Origin: Alphaproteobacteria bacterium | GTDB taxonomy: Bacteria; Pseudomonadota; Alphaproteobacteria; UBA9219 | Length of the DNA: 64,000 bases | NCBI GenBank assembly: GCA_026225415.1 | Contig: JAMFSS010000001.1 | Coordinates: 124,001 to 188,000 of the forward strand | Direction: 5' to 3' | In this document: piece by piece, positions 36,644 to 45,459 of the stretch | Layout of the letters: each line of letters starts with the position of its first letter | Position numbering within the stretch: the stretch's first letter is position 1 | The notes under the pieces: generated by a model | Database searches by the model: none | What the model was told of the DNA's origin: nothing | Seen by the model: the letters and a program-made list of their open reading frames with translations, nothing else | Made by a program: the position numbers and the translations under genes

Positions 36644-38576
36644 GCATACTCTTCATCAACTGGGCGCAATCGGCATCCTTGCTCATGCCCGGGTCAAACA
36701 ACGCAACAAGAGCCGCGGGGGGCGCCAACACCGCAAGACCGGCGGCAATTGCGCCACGTTCGGCGATCGGGCCCTTTTCAATACTGACATTTACTTTTTT
36801 AAATGTGCCGTCGATATCAATGGGCGATCTTAAGGATATAAGCGTGGGCGTTTTCGGGGCGGGTACAATTTGAAAACCCAGCATTTCATTTTCCAGATTA
36901 ATGCCGCCATTGGCAGTGATGAGCGTATCCTTGGTGTCGAACACCAGATTATGCGCGGTGATGATGCCGTTATTCACATTCATATCTGCAACCAGACAAC
37001 GGATGGGTAGTTTTTCATCACCGGCAACGAGAAAACCCAACGACTTCGCAACATCAAGGCTCAACAGCTTGACCAGCAAATGGCTGATATCGCCGCCTTC
37101 CATGCCAATGCCGCCGACGCCCGACGCATCGGACAACATCTCATGCAACGACTTCCCATGCCCCGACAAAGACAATGTGCCGCCCATATCGCCATCGGGC
37201 GGTGACGCGCCAAAACTGTCATCGGCAGATTTCAACATTCCCGCCAATGTCAATTTATCGAATGTGATATCGGCATGATCCGCCACCGGATCCTGGCGCG
37301 CATCGACAGACATATAAACCACGATATTACCGCTGGCGGTGCCAAAACGGATGGGCGAAAATTTCATCAAACGGTCATCAAGCGTCAGCTTCAAATAAAA
37401 ATCCTGCAATGGCAATGACTGCGAAACAACTTCCTTGCCCGTAAATTCCACATCGGCATCCATCGATGACACCTTGCCTATATCCAACGGAATGTCGGGT
37501 ATCACCCGTGCGCTTGCGGCTTGTTCCGCTGCGCGTTGTTTTTGTTCTTCCGACATTTGTTGCTGTGGCGCGATACCAATAAGCGCGCCCAAATCGACAA
37601 AGCGCAATTGTTTAGACACCAATCGCGCCGTCAATTTCGGCCTTGTGCCTGCGCTGTCCCACATTGCTGTGCCCGACAAATCGCTTTGCCCCATCGTGCC
37701 GGTAAAAGTATTGAACTGCCACTCTGAGCCCGTGTGAACCAGCTGACCTTTCAAATGATAAGGGGCGGAAGGCGGCAACGCCACGCCGATCAACGGATAA
37801 AGATCGGCCAAATCCGCGCCCTTGATTTCCAATGCCACATCGGCTGTCTGTGGCGGCAATTCATCGACGGTGCCTTTGGCATGAACGGAAGTTTCGCCGA
37901 CGCTGACAGTCGCTTCGACGGGGCAGGGGGCATTTTTCGCGGTCAGGCATGATGTCGATAATTGCCCTTTGAACGCAAAATCCTTGCCCAGATGTTTGCC
38001 GCTACCCGTCAACATAAGCTGTTGATCGGTACCCGCCGCACCCTCGGTATGGCCTTTAAAACTCACATCCGTTTCGGCGGTGATATCATGATAATCGAAA
38101 CTGGAATTTTCCAGATACAGATTGCCTAATGACATTGGCGCGCTGGGTTCGGCCGGCGGCTTGTCGGAAAATATCCAATTGCTTTTGCCGTTTTTGTTTT
38201 TCTCAAGATAAACCGAACTGTCCTTCAAATAAAGTTTGCGGATAGTGATATGGCCATGCAAAAGGTCGCGGCCGTTAAAGGCGATATTGGCTTCGCCAAT
38301 GCTTGCCATTTGCGGTTCGATGCTCCACGGCGCATTGGCGACCGATAATTGGCTGATATGCAACGAAGGGAAATCGGTCAGGCGCGGATAAAACGACCCG
38401 CTCAACTCTATCTCGCGCCCCGCCAATTTGGTGGCCAGCGATGAGAAAACGGCGCGTCCCGGCGGCGTGTTAACAAACCCGATCACCAGAAAGGGCATCG
38501 CCACAAGCGTAAGGACAATGCCAAAAATATAATGGGGCGCGCGCCAATGCGCCGCCGGGTGTTGATAAATGGTCAT
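36588..38576 (-). CDS. AsmA family envelope protein
   Basis: The protein has 662 residues with one N-terminal membrane helix (YIFGIVLTLVAMPFLVIGFVNTPPGR). It then has the AsmA N-terminal pattern (LATKLAGREIELSGSFYPRLTDFPSLHISQLSVANAPW) and the C-terminal AsmA domain (DASGVGGIGMEGGDISHLL, IRCLVADMNVNNGIITAHNLVFDTKDTLITANGGINLENE). AsmA-like proteins are bridge-like periplasmic proteins linked to outer-membrane lipid homeostasis. Its 3' end overlaps the yihY-like gene. Confidence 0.9.
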   Translation of the reverse strand: MTIYQHPAAHWRAPHYIFGIVLTLVAMPFLVIGFVNTPPGRAVFSSLATKLAGREIELSGSFYPRLTDFPSLHISQLSVANAPWSIEPQMASIGEANIAFNGRDLLHGHITIRKLYLKDSSVYLEKNKNGKSNWIFSDKPPAEPSAPMSLGNLYLENSSFDYHDITAETDVSFKGHTEGAAGTDQQLMLTGSGKHLGKDFAFKGQLSTSCLTAKNAPCPVEATVSVGETSVHAKGTVDELPPQTADVALEIKGADLADLYPLIGVALPPSAPYHLKGQLVHTGSEWQFNTFTGTMGQSDLSGTAMWDSAGTRPKLTARLVSKQLRFVDLGALIGIAPQQQMSEEQKQRAAEQAASARVIPDIPLDIGKVSSMDADVEFTGKEVVSQSLPLQDFYLKLTLDDRLMKFSPIRFGTASGNIVVYMSVDARQDPVADHADITFDKLTLAGMLKSADDSFGASPPDGDMGGTLSLSGHGKSLHEMLSDASGVGGIGMEGGDISHLLVKLLSLDVAKSLGFLVAGDEKLPIRCLVADMNVNNGIITAHNLVFDTKDTLITANGGINLENEMLGFQIVPAPKTPTLISLRSPIDIDGTFKKVNVSIEKGPIAERGAIAAGLAVLAPPAALVALFDPGMSKDADCAQLMKSMHEHTSTTARTDDIPKNNK

Positions 38577-38694
38577 TCCTTATAAAGGCCAGCGCATGCA
38601 TAAAATTTCGATAGAATAAACGCCTGATACCGTTAATTACCCGTAACGTGCCGGTGACTTTTCAACCGCCGCAATCAATGCTATAGAACCTTCT

Positions 38695-39378
38695 ATGAAA
38701 CTATCGAAAAAAGAAAAATTCTTCGCGCGGTGGAGCTTGGTGCATCTGGCTATCGCCGCCTTGGCTGGTATCTGTCTGGCTTTGGGATTGCTGGTCTGGC
38801 AATCGCAGAATGATGCGGCGCGTGTTGATGATCTGCAACAAATCGCCAGCGCCGAAACCGATAATTCCGGCATCAATATTCCGCCCAATACCGGTCATGT
38901 CGGTGGCGCGTTTACCCTGACTGGCCAAGACGGCCAGACGGTCAGCGACAAGGATTTCGCGGGCAAATATCTGTTAGTCTATTTCGGTTATACATCGTGC
39001 CCTGATATGTGCCCGACAGGGTTACAAAGCATGTCGAGGGCGCTGGATATGATGGGCCCGTCGGCAGATAAGGTTCAACCCTTGTTCATCACGGTCGATC
39101 CGGCGCGGGATACGCCCAAACGACTTAAGGAGTATGATTCTTCCTTCCATCCCAAAATCATCGGTTTAACAGGCTCGACCGACCAGATTGCCGCCGTGGC
39201 CAAGGAATATCAGGTTTATTACAAAAAGGGCGAAGGCGATCAGGATTACGAGGTTGACCATTCATCGGTGATTTATTTAATGAGCCCGAACGGCGATTTA
39301 GTGACAACTTTTGACGAAGAAGTCGATCCGAAACAGATTGTTGCGGCGTTGCAAAAAGCGACTGCCCCAAAGCCCTAA
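38695..39378 (+). CDS. SCO1/SenC family copper chaperone
   Basis: The protein has 227 residues with an N-terminal membrane anchor (WSLVHLAIAALAGICLALGLLVW) and a thioredoxin-like periplasmic domain. The copper site is visible as TSCPDMCPTGL (Cys102, Cys106) with the distal His near 189 (VDHSSVIYLM). SCO proteins deliver copper to the CuA site of cytochrome c oxidase or act as thiol-disulfide proteins. No oxidase genes with CuA are in this window. Confidence 0.93.
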   Translation: MKLSKKEKFFARWSLVHLAIAALAGICLALGLLVWQSQNDAARVDDLQQIASAETDNSGINIPPNTGHVGGAFTLTGQDGQTVSDKDFAGKYLLVYFGYTSCPDMCPTGLQSMSRALDMMGPSADKVQPLFITVDPARDTPKRLKEYDSSFHPKIIGLTGSTDQIAAVAKEYQVYYKKGEGDQDYEVDHSSVIYLMSPNGDLVTTFDEEVDPKQIVAALQKATAPKP

Positions 39379-39386
39379 ACCGCGAT

Positions 39387-39435
39387 CCCAACCCTAAAAA
39401 CGCTTCCCTAACTACACAGTGTTTTTAGGGTTGGG
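39387..39435. terminator. Perfect 15-bp inverted repeat after the SCO gene
   Basis: CCCAACCCTAAAAAC at 39387-39401 and GTTTTTAGGGTTGGG at 39421-39435 are perfect inverses around a 19-nt loop, starting 8 bp past the stop. The T run lies within the stem and not after it, so it could stop transcription or protect the 3' end. Confidence 0.55.
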
Positions 39436-39460
39436 TGAATCGCTGGTTTAAATGAAAAAT

Positions 39461-39516
39461 TCAGGGCGTTTTTAAATGTAGAGCAAGCTATTGCTATTAC
39501 AAGGCAAACGCCCTGA
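39461..39516. repeat. Perfect 11-bp inverted repeat upstream of atpI
   Basis: TCAGGGCGTTT at 39461-39471 and AAACGCCCTGA at 39506-39516 enclose 34 nt with a smaller AGCAA/TTGCT stem. It lies about 90 bp before atpI and may be a leader structure of the F0 operon or a palindromic repeat. Confidence 0.5.
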
Positions 39517-39603
39517 AAACTATAACAATATAGCCTTGACTCATCCCCCGCCGCCCCTTAGGTTGCCCGCGAGTTAAGCCCCTGCGTCCAGCCTTGGTTC
39601 ACC

Positions 39604-39882
39604 ATGCTTTCTGATGATGAAAAACGGTTGGATTTGTCGGAACGTATCCGCGCCGCGCAAGCGAAACCGGAGGTAACGACACCGCCCGATACCCAACGCA
39701 ATGTCGGGTATGATTTTGTCGGCGCCGTTATCGGTTCGATGATTCTGGGGTGGTTGATCGACCGCGCCTTTGGCACAAGCCCCTGGGGTTTGGTCGGTGC
39801 GGTGATAATGGGTTTTGCCGTCGGGTTGATGAATGTCTGGCGGTCGATAGAAGGTTCGCAAGCACCAAAGAATAAGGAATAG
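39604..39882 (+). CDS. atpI: AtpI (F0F1 assembly protein, AtpZ/AtpI type)
   Basis: The protein has 92 residues: a charged N-terminus and two membrane helices (GYDFVGAVIGSMILGWLIDRAFGTSPWGLVGAVIMGFAVGLMNVWR), the usual AtpI layout. It assists c-ring assembly. It is the first gene of the F0 operon, 8 bp before atpB. Confidence 0.88.
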   Translation: MLSDDEKRLDLSERIRAAQAKPEVTTPPDTQRNVGYDFVGAVIGSMILGWLIDRAFGTSPWGLVGAVIMGFAVGLMNVWRSIEGSQAPKNKE

Positions 39883-39890
39883 GTTGGCCT

Positions 39891-40637
39891 ATGGCGTCAC
39901 TTTTCGAAGAGTTCGAAATCCATCATCTGGGCAAACCTTTGTTTGCCGTGGCCGGGCATCCTATCGCTTTCACCAATTCCGCTTTGTTTATGTTTGTCGC
40001 CATCATCGCCTGCACAGCCTTGATGGTTGGCGCGATGCGTCCTGCTGCTGTTGTGCCGGGTCGTTGGCAAATGCTGGCTGAAACAACCTATAACACCGTG
40101 ACCGATTTGCTGAGCGCCAGCGCGGGCGAAAAGGCCAAACCATTTTTCCCTTTCATCTTCTCGATCTTCACCTTTATCCTGTTTTGCAATCTGTTTGGCA
40201 TGTTGCCCGGATCTCTGGCGGTCACCAGCCATCTGGTCGTCAATCTCGGCATCGCGCTGACACTGTTTGTCGTTATTATTCTGGCGGGCTTTATCCGCCA
40301 CGGCTGGCATTTCCTGGGTATCTTTGTGCCGTCGGGCGTGCCGGTGGCAATGGTTCTGCCGATGCTGATAATCGAACTTTTCTCGTTCGTGGTGCGTCCG
40401 TTCAGCCTTTCGGTGCGTCTGTTCGCCAATATGCTGGCGGGGCATATTTTGTTACAGGTTTTCGCGGGCATGGTTGCCAGTTTGCTGACCGCCGGTTGGC
40501 TTGCGGGGTTCAGCATATTACCGCTGGCGGCGAATGTCGCTATCACGGGTTTTGAATTTTTCGTCGCGTTTTTGCAGGCCTACATTTACGCCGTTCTGGC
40601 GTCGGTGTATCTGCGTGACGCGCTGGAAATGCACTAA
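39891..40637 (+). CDS. atpB: ATP synthase F0 subunit a
   Basis: This 248-residue membrane protein has the essential arginine in SVRLFANMLAGHILLQVFAG and the C-terminal AFLQAYIYAVLASVYLRDAL. It forms the two proton half-channels against the c-ring. The opening FEIHHLGKPLFAVAGHPIAFTNS is typical of alphaproteobacterial subunit a. Confidence 0.96.
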   Translation: MASLFEEFEIHHLGKPLFAVAGHPIAFTNSALFMFVAIIACTALMVGAMRPAAVVPGRWQMLAETTYNTVTDLLSASAGEKAKPFFPFIFSIFTFILFCNLFGMLPGSLAVTSHLVVNLGIALTLFVVIILAGFIRHGWHFLGIFVPSGVPVAMVLPMLIIELFSFVVRPFSLSVRLFANMLAGHILLQVFAGMVASLLTAGWLAGFSILPLAANVAITGFEFFVAFLQAYIYAVLASVYLRDALEMH

Positions 40638-40676
40638 GTAACTATATATCTATCAACAACACATCAGGAGTTCGAC

Positions 40677-40901
40677 ATGGAAGACAATGCAATGAAGTAT
40701 CTTGGCGCCGGTATCGCTATGGTTGGCTCGCTGGGCGCGGGTATCGGCCTTGGCCTGATCTTCTCGGCCTGGTTTGGCGCGATTGCGCGTAACCCTTCGG
40801 TGGAAAGCAAAGTTTCCAAATACGGTTTCATTGGCTTCGCCGTGACCGAATTGGTTTTGCTGCTCTGCTTCGTCGTCGCTCTGATGATTTTGAAGGGCTA
40901 A
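40677..40901 (+). CDS. atpE: ATP synthase F0 subunit c
   Basis: This 74-residue hairpin of two helices has a Gly-rich first helix (GAGIAMVGSLGAGIGLGLIF), the polar loop ARNPS and proton-binding Glu58 in FAVTELVLLLCFVVALMI. No sodium-type signature is apparent. AGGAG lies upstream of the ATG. Confidence 0.96.
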   Translation: MEDNAMKYLGAGIAMVGSLGAGIGLGLIFSAWFGAIARNPSVESKVSKYGFIGFAVTELVLLLCFVVALMILKG

Positions 40902-40906
40902 GTTTG

Positions 40907-41443
40907 ATGGCTTTGTTCGGAAACAAGTTGCGTATTACCGCATGGGCGGTGTTGGGTATTGCCGCCTCTTCTCCCGCTTTGGCGGAAGAAGGCGGACTGC
41001 CGCAACTCGACGCGACTTTGTTTCCGGAACAGCTGTTCTGGCTCGCCCTGACATTCGCCGTTCTTTACGGCTTGATGTCATGGGTGGCATTGCCGCGCGT
41101 TGATAAAACGCAGGCAACGCGCACCCGCGTGATTGCCGAAGAAATTCAGGCGGCCCGGATTGCCAATGAACAGGCCAAGGACACGGGTGCAGCCAGTGAG
41201 AAATCATTGGCCGCAGCCCGCGTCAAAGCACAGGGGTCGGTGATCGAAATGCTGGCAGCAGTGGCGCAAGAAACGGCGCAAAAGCAATTGCTGCAGGAAC
41301 GCGAACTTCAACGCGAACTGCACCGCGCCGAACAGGAAGTCGCGGTTGAGCTGGAATCGGCGATGAAGTCCATCCATAATGCGGTGCCGGAATTGTCGGC
41401 ATCGATCGTCGATAGCATCATGAAAAAAGGGCGGGCGGCATGA
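40907..41443 (+). CDS. ATP synthase F0 subunit b'
   Basis: The protein has 178 residues from ATG 40907. An apparent signal-like stretch (LRITAWAVLGIAASSPALAEEG) precedes FPEQLFWLALTFAVLYGLMSWVALPRV, the membrane helix of b', and a long coiled coil (residues 70-170) follows. Duplicated b subunits (b and b') are normal in alphaproteobacteria and phototrophs. The ATG lies within a few bases of the atpE stop and the end overlaps atpF by 4 bp. Confidence 0.9.
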   Translation: MALFGNKLRITAWAVLGIAASSPALAEEGGLPQLDATLFPEQLFWLALTFAVLYGLMSWVALPRVDKTQATRTRVIAEEIQAARIANEQAKDTGAASEKSLAAARVKAQGSVIEMLAAVAQETAQKQLLQERELQRELHRAEQEVAVELESAMKSIHNAVPELSASIVDSIMKKGRAA

Positions 41444-41949
41444 ACCAGATGATGCAAGACCCGATGGTGATTTATGGCATTTCCTTCACGCTTTTTATTG
41501 TGCTGGCTTTCATCTTTGGGCGCAAACCTGTGCTTGCCTGGATTGATGGCGAAATCACGAAAATCCGCGTCGAACTTGACACCGCCCGTCAGCTTCGCGC
41601 CGAGGCGGAAGCAACCCTGGCTGATTGCAAAGAGAAGCAGGCCCGCGCCGAGATTGAAGCGCGGATGATCATCGATATGGCCAAGCGCGAAGCACAAGAT
41701 TTGCGCAAACAGGCCGAAGCCGATCTGGTCGCGTCCATGGCGCGTCATGGCCAATTGGCGGCGGAACGTATCCGCATGTTCAAGGAGGAAGCTTTGGCCG
41801 AAGTACGCAACGCCGGAATCAACGCCGCCATGAAAATGGCGCGTACGGCCTTGGTGGACAATATGAGTGATGTAGACGCCGCCAAGCTTATCGACCGCGC
41901 CATCGGCGATATCCCCACCTTAAAGTCAGAAAAGCCCAAAGCGGCTTAA
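41440..41949 (+). CDS. atpF: ATP synthase F0 subunit b
   Basis: The protein has 169 residues: one helix (MVIYGISFTLFIVLAFIFGRKPVLAWIDGEI), then a charged coiled coil (AEAEATLADCKEKQARAEIEARMIIDMAKREAQDLRKQAEADL), forming the peripheral stalk with b'. It is the last gene of the F0 operon. The F1 genes are elsewhere, as is usual for this class. Confidence 0.93.
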   Translation: MNQMMQDPMVIYGISFTLFIVLAFIFGRKPVLAWIDGEITKIRVELDTARQLRAEAEATLADCKEKQARAEIEARMIIDMAKREAQDLRKQAEADLVASMARHGQLAAERIRMFKEEALAEVRNAGINAAMKMARTALVDNMSDVDAAKLIDRAIGDIPTLKSEKPKAA

Positions 41950-42170
41950 ATATTAACCATAATCGCGAATTTTGCGCCCTGTGGGTATGCGCATCTTGAC
42001 GCTGTGGCTCGCCTTGGACTAAAACTTCTCTTCGGAAGACCAATAATAAAACTGTTTGCTTCGTGCGCGTCGCCAACATTTCAGAACGGAAATTTAATTC
42101 CGTCTGCGCAGTAAAAAAACAACTCGTTTTCTGACGCAGCTACAGGCGCAACATATTTTGGATAATTGAA

Positions 42171-42917
42171 ATGACAGAACAAATAAACAACACGGCGCAT
42201 CTCGTCATCGATTTTCAAGCCTTTTACTCAGGGCAAATCCATAAAGGCAGCGCGCGCGCTTTGGGCCGGAAGATTGGCGTCTTACGGGAAAAATTGAAAG
42301 AACAGGGGATTCCCACAATCTGGATCGTGTTCGAGCCAAACGAATTTTACCGGCAGAAAATGATTATTTTACCTAACACCCCCAAAGCCGACAGCTTGGG
42401 CACGGATGTTGGTTATTTAAAACAGGATGTCTGGCGTATACCTACTGATGAAGCCCACAGCCTTTACACTTTTACTGATGTTAAGCCCACCGAAGACGAA
42501 ATAGTTTTCAGCAAAGTCAATGATGATGCTTTCGCCAATATAATGCTTGATGAGTATCTTAAGAAAACAGGCATTAAAAATCTTGTTTTTTCCGGCCTCT
42601 ACAGCTCGATGTGCATAACAAAAACTTTAGTGAGCGGCCTCAAGCTTGGCTATGATTGCACCGCGCTCACCGATCTTGTGAATGATTTTGATTTTCCTGC
42701 GCCCCGTTTTTCCCAAATGGGGGTAATGGCGCATGCCGTCCATCAGGAAGTGACAGCCAGACTTGTCAGGAAAGATACGGGTAAACATTACACGGATACA
42801 TGGCGTTTTCTGGCCGACCATTTACATTTGGTGGAAAGCGACGATTATCTCGGCATCGCCCGTCCTAAAAAAAGAAAGCCCCGCAAGAAAACGGCTTTGG
42901 TCGCAACGCCTAAATAA
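42171..42917 (+). CDS. Isochorismatase-like cysteine hydrolase
   Basis: The protein has 248 residues with the family triad: Asp14 (HLVIDFQAFYS), Lys115 (VFSKVNDDAF) and Cys148 (GLYSSMCITKT), the latter two in the usual spacing with a cis-peptide region. The basic C-terminus (RPKKRKPRKKTALV) is an unusual extension. Members hydrolyse small amides or ethers, such as nicotinamide; the substrate is not predictable. It is convergent with mlaF, 2 bp apart. The 221 bp upstream has no gene. Confidence 0.85.
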   Translation: MTEQINNTAHLVIDFQAFYSGQIHKGSARALGRKIGVLREKLKEQGIPTIWIVFEPNEFYRQKMIILPNTPKADSLGTDVGYLKQDVWRIPTDEAHSLYTFTDVKPTEDEIVFSKVNDDAFANIMLDEYLKKTGIKNLVFSGLYSSMCITKTLVSGLKLGYDCTALTDLVNDFDFPAPRFSQMGVMAHAVHQEVTARLVRKDTGKHYTDTWRFLADHLHLVESDDYLGIARPKKRKPRKKTALVATPK

Positions 42918-42919
42918 AT

Positions 42920-43696
42920 TTAAAGCCTACGCACCTGCATCTTGATCGGCCCCTCAGCACGTCCGTGGATGAACTGGTCAACATAGGGGTTGCCTGAATG
43001 GTCGATATCGCCTGTCTTGCCCTGCCAGACAATTTTGCCTTCATACAGCATGGCAATACGGTCGGAAATCTTGCGGGCGCTGGCCATATCATGGGTGATG
43101 GATAAAGCGGTGGCACCCACTTCGCGCACGCATTTAACGATCAACTCGTTAATGACATCCGACATAATTGGATCAAGGCCGGTGGTGGGTTCGTCAAAGA
43201 AAATAATTTCAGGCCGCGACGCAATCGCCCGCGCCAGCGCCACGCGTTTTTGCATGCCGCCCGATAATTCTGCCGGAAACAAATCGGCGATATCGGGGGC
43301 AAGCCCGACGGAACCCAACGTTTCAATGGCGCGTTCGCGCGCTTCCTTGCGTGGCACGCCTTGCGCCTGTATCAATTTAAACGCCACATTTTGCCAGACG
43401 GGCAACGAGTCGAACAAAGCCGACCCTTGAAACAACATGCCGAATTTCGCCTGATGCGCGTCCAGCGCATCGCCGCGCAAACGGGTCGCGTCCACGCCAT
43501 CAATTTTAACGCCGCCCGATGTGGGGCGCAACAAACCAAGGATACATTTCAACGTGACTGATTTGCCGGTGCCCGACCCGCCGATGATAACGACGGACTC
43601 GCCTTTGCCCACAGTCAGATCAACGCCGCGCAACACATGCTTGTCGCCGAAAGATTTGGCAAGACCGGTCAGTTCGATTTTGGCTTCTGCGCTCAT
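42920..43696 (-). CDS. mlaF: Mla-type ABC transporter ATP-binding protein
   Basis: The protein has 258 residues with Walker A GGSGTGKSVTLKCILGL, signature LSGGMQKRVALARAIA, Walker B IIFFDEPTTGLDP and the H-loop SITHD. Similarity is to MlaF, which powers MlaE-linked phospholipid transport between the membranes. It is encoded 3 bp after mlaE. MlaD and other partners are not in this window. Confidence 0.92.
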   Translation of the reverse strand: MSAEAKIELTGLAKSFGDKHVLRGVDLTVGKGESVVIIGGSGTGKSVTLKCILGLLRPTSGGVKIDGVDATRLRGDALDAHQAKFGMLFQGSALFDSLPVWQNVAFKLIQAQGVPRKEARERAIETLGSVGLAPDIADLFPAELSGGMQKRVALARAIASRPEIIFFDEPTTGLDPIMSDVINELIVKCVREVGATALSITHDMASARKISDRIAMLYEGKIVWQGKTGDIDHSGNPYVDQFIHGRAEGPIKMQVRRL

Positions 43697-43699
43697 GGG

Positions 43700-44497
43700 C
43701 TATTTTCCCGCAAAGAATAATCCGGTCATCAGATAATTGGTGATGAGGATAAGGATAGACGCCGACACAACGGCATTCGTGGTCGCTTTGCCCACGCCCT
43801 GCGCGCCGCCTTGCGAATTAAACCCGTGATAACATCCCATCATCGTGATGATAAAGCCGAACATGGCGGCTTTCCACAGGCCAGATGTCACGTCGCGATG
43901 CTCCAGATATTGCCAGCTTTGCGAGATATAATTGGCGGCATTAAACTTCAAATCATAAACGCAAACCATAAAGCCGCCGAACACGCCGATGATATCGGCG
44001 ACCAGCACCAGCAGGGGCAACACCAAAGTCCCCGCAATAACGCGTGGCGCGATCAGGTATTTTTTGGGGTTGGTGGACAAAGTCGTCAGCGCGTCGATTT
44101 GTTCCGTGACGCGCATGGTGCCGACTTCGGCGGCAATCGCGGCGCCAATACGCCCCGCTACCATCAAGCCTGCCATAACCGGGCCCAATTCGCGGGTGAT
44201 CGACAGGACAACAACGGTGGGAATGGCGCTCTCGGCATCGAAACGGGCAAAACCGGTATGGCTTTGCAGCGCCAACACCATGCCCGTGAACAAGGCGGTT
44301 AACCCAACCACGGGCAGGGAGTAGTATCCGATATCGATAAATTGCCGCAAAGTCTGGCGCAGGTAAAAGGGCGGCGCAAAACAATGCTGCACTGCATCAC
44401 CGGCGAAACGCGCAAAACGCCCCACTGTTGACAGAAAATCAATAAATGTCTGCCCAATAAGAGCTAAAGGGTTAACGAAGGGGGTGGGGGAGGACAT
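43700..44497 (-). CDS. mlaE: Mla-type ABC transporter permease
   Basis: This 265-residue membrane protein has the MlaE core: TGMVLALQSHTGFARFDAESAIPTVVVLSITRELGPVMAGLMVAGRIGAAIAAEVGTMRVTEQIDALTTLSTNP. Together with MlaF it moves phospholipids for outer-membrane lipid asymmetry. It is the first gene of the pair; the 221 bp separating it from the divergent ompA-like gene holds the promoters. Confidence 0.93.
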   Translation of the reverse strand: MSSPTPFVNPLALIGQTFIDFLSTVGRFARFAGDAVQHCFAPPFYLRQTLRQFIDIGYYSLPVVGLTALFTGMVLALQSHTGFARFDAESAIPTVVVLSITRELGPVMAGLMVAGRIGAAIAAEVGTMRVTEQIDALTTLSTNPKKYLIAPRVIAGTLVLPLLVLVADIIGVFGGFMVCVYDLKFNAANYISQSWQYLEHRDVTSGLWKAAMFGFIITMMGCYHGFNSQGGAQGVGKATTNAVVSASILILITNYLMTGLFFAGK

Positions 44498-44718
44498 GGG
44501 GACACAATAAATGCAGGAAATGACCGGCGAACCCTAACCAACACAAACCCTTAAGTCAAAGAGAAGAAAGAGGGCGATGTGCCATTATGCAACAGTTGAG
44601 CAAAAAGTTTTTCAAGTGGATTGCCGTAACATTATGAAATTGTTAAGGTTCGTCCTGTACCAAATGGCAGTTCCCAATTTTTGCCCCGTTCCCTTTCAAC
44701 GAAAAAAGTGAGTGTATC

Positions 44719-45297
44719 ATGACAAAATTCTCTAGCAAAACCGCTCTTCTCACCGTTCTGATTCTGGCGGGTTCTTTGGCTTCCGGTTCGGCACACGCCA
44801 ACATCCTGCGCACCGCTGACGGTGTCGCCGTTCGCTCCACAGATGGCAATTGCGTTTTGACCGGCACCGATGGTGCGGGCGATGCAGGTTGCCCCAACAC
44901 AACCGTGGCGGCTGCTGTTGATAGCGAAAAGACAGTTTATTTTGATTATAACAGCAGCAAGCTTACTGCCCATGCGAAACATCATCTTGACCATCTGGCA
45001 CATCGTCTGCGTGCCGAAGCCAAGGCCATGGGTAAGCATGCCAAAGCGCCAACCATCACCATCGTAGGCTATGCCGACCGTATGGGCAGCGCTTCGTACA
45101 ACGAAAAACTGGCTCTGCGCCGCGCCCGTTCGGTTCGCGCTTACCTGCTCAGCAAGGGCGTGCATGCCAAGAAGGTTGTGGTTCGGTCATTGGGCAAGAC
45201 GGAGCCCAAGGCTGATTGCTCGGCTGATCTGCCACGTAAAGAACTAATCCAGTGCTTGCGTGAAGATCGCCGCGTCGAAATCGAAGTCGGCAAGTAA
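44719..45297 (+). CDS. OmpA-family peptidoglycan-binding protein
   Basis: The protein has 192 residues with a signal peptide (LLTVLILAGSLASGSAHA), a short linker region and an OmpA-like domain: VYFDYNSSKLTAHAKHHLDHLA ... TITIVGYADRMGSASYNEKLALRRARSVRAYLLSKGV ... EDRRVEIEV. The Asp and Arg that grip diaminopimelate are in the expected places. There is no beta-barrel, so it is a periplasmic peptidoglycan-binding protein. Confidence 0.9.
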   Translation: MTKFSSKTALLTVLILAGSLASGSAHANILRTADGVAVRSTDGNCVLTGTDGAGDAGCPNTTVAAAVDSEKTVYFDYNSSKLTAHAKHHLDHLAHRLRAEAKAMGKHAKAPTITIVGYADRMGSASYNEKLALRRARSVRAYLLSKGVHAKKVVVRSLGKTEPKADCSADLPRKELIQCLREDRRVEIEVGK

Positions 45298-45315
45298 GTT
45301 CTCTTCGGAAGAAAA

Positions 45316-45355
45316 CAAGGGCTTGCGCTTTCAGGGCGTAAGCCCTTCGTTTTTG
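45316..45355 (+). terminator. Intrinsic terminator of the ompA-like gene
   Basis: AAGGGCTTGCGC, short loop, GCGTAAGCCCTT, followed by CGTTTTTG. Confidence 0.8.
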
Positions 45356-45459
45356 CTGGTGAAGAAGTAAGCGATAGAAGGTCTTCCGCAATAACCGCGC
45401 CCCACAAAAAACAACTTCTAACCGCATCTTTCGGGTCTGATTTTTAGGTATAAAACTTC

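Noticed and set aside
39604-41949. F0 operon without F1 genes as an anomaly
   Set aside because: Separation of F0 and F1 operons and the b/b' pair are normal for alphaproteobacteria.
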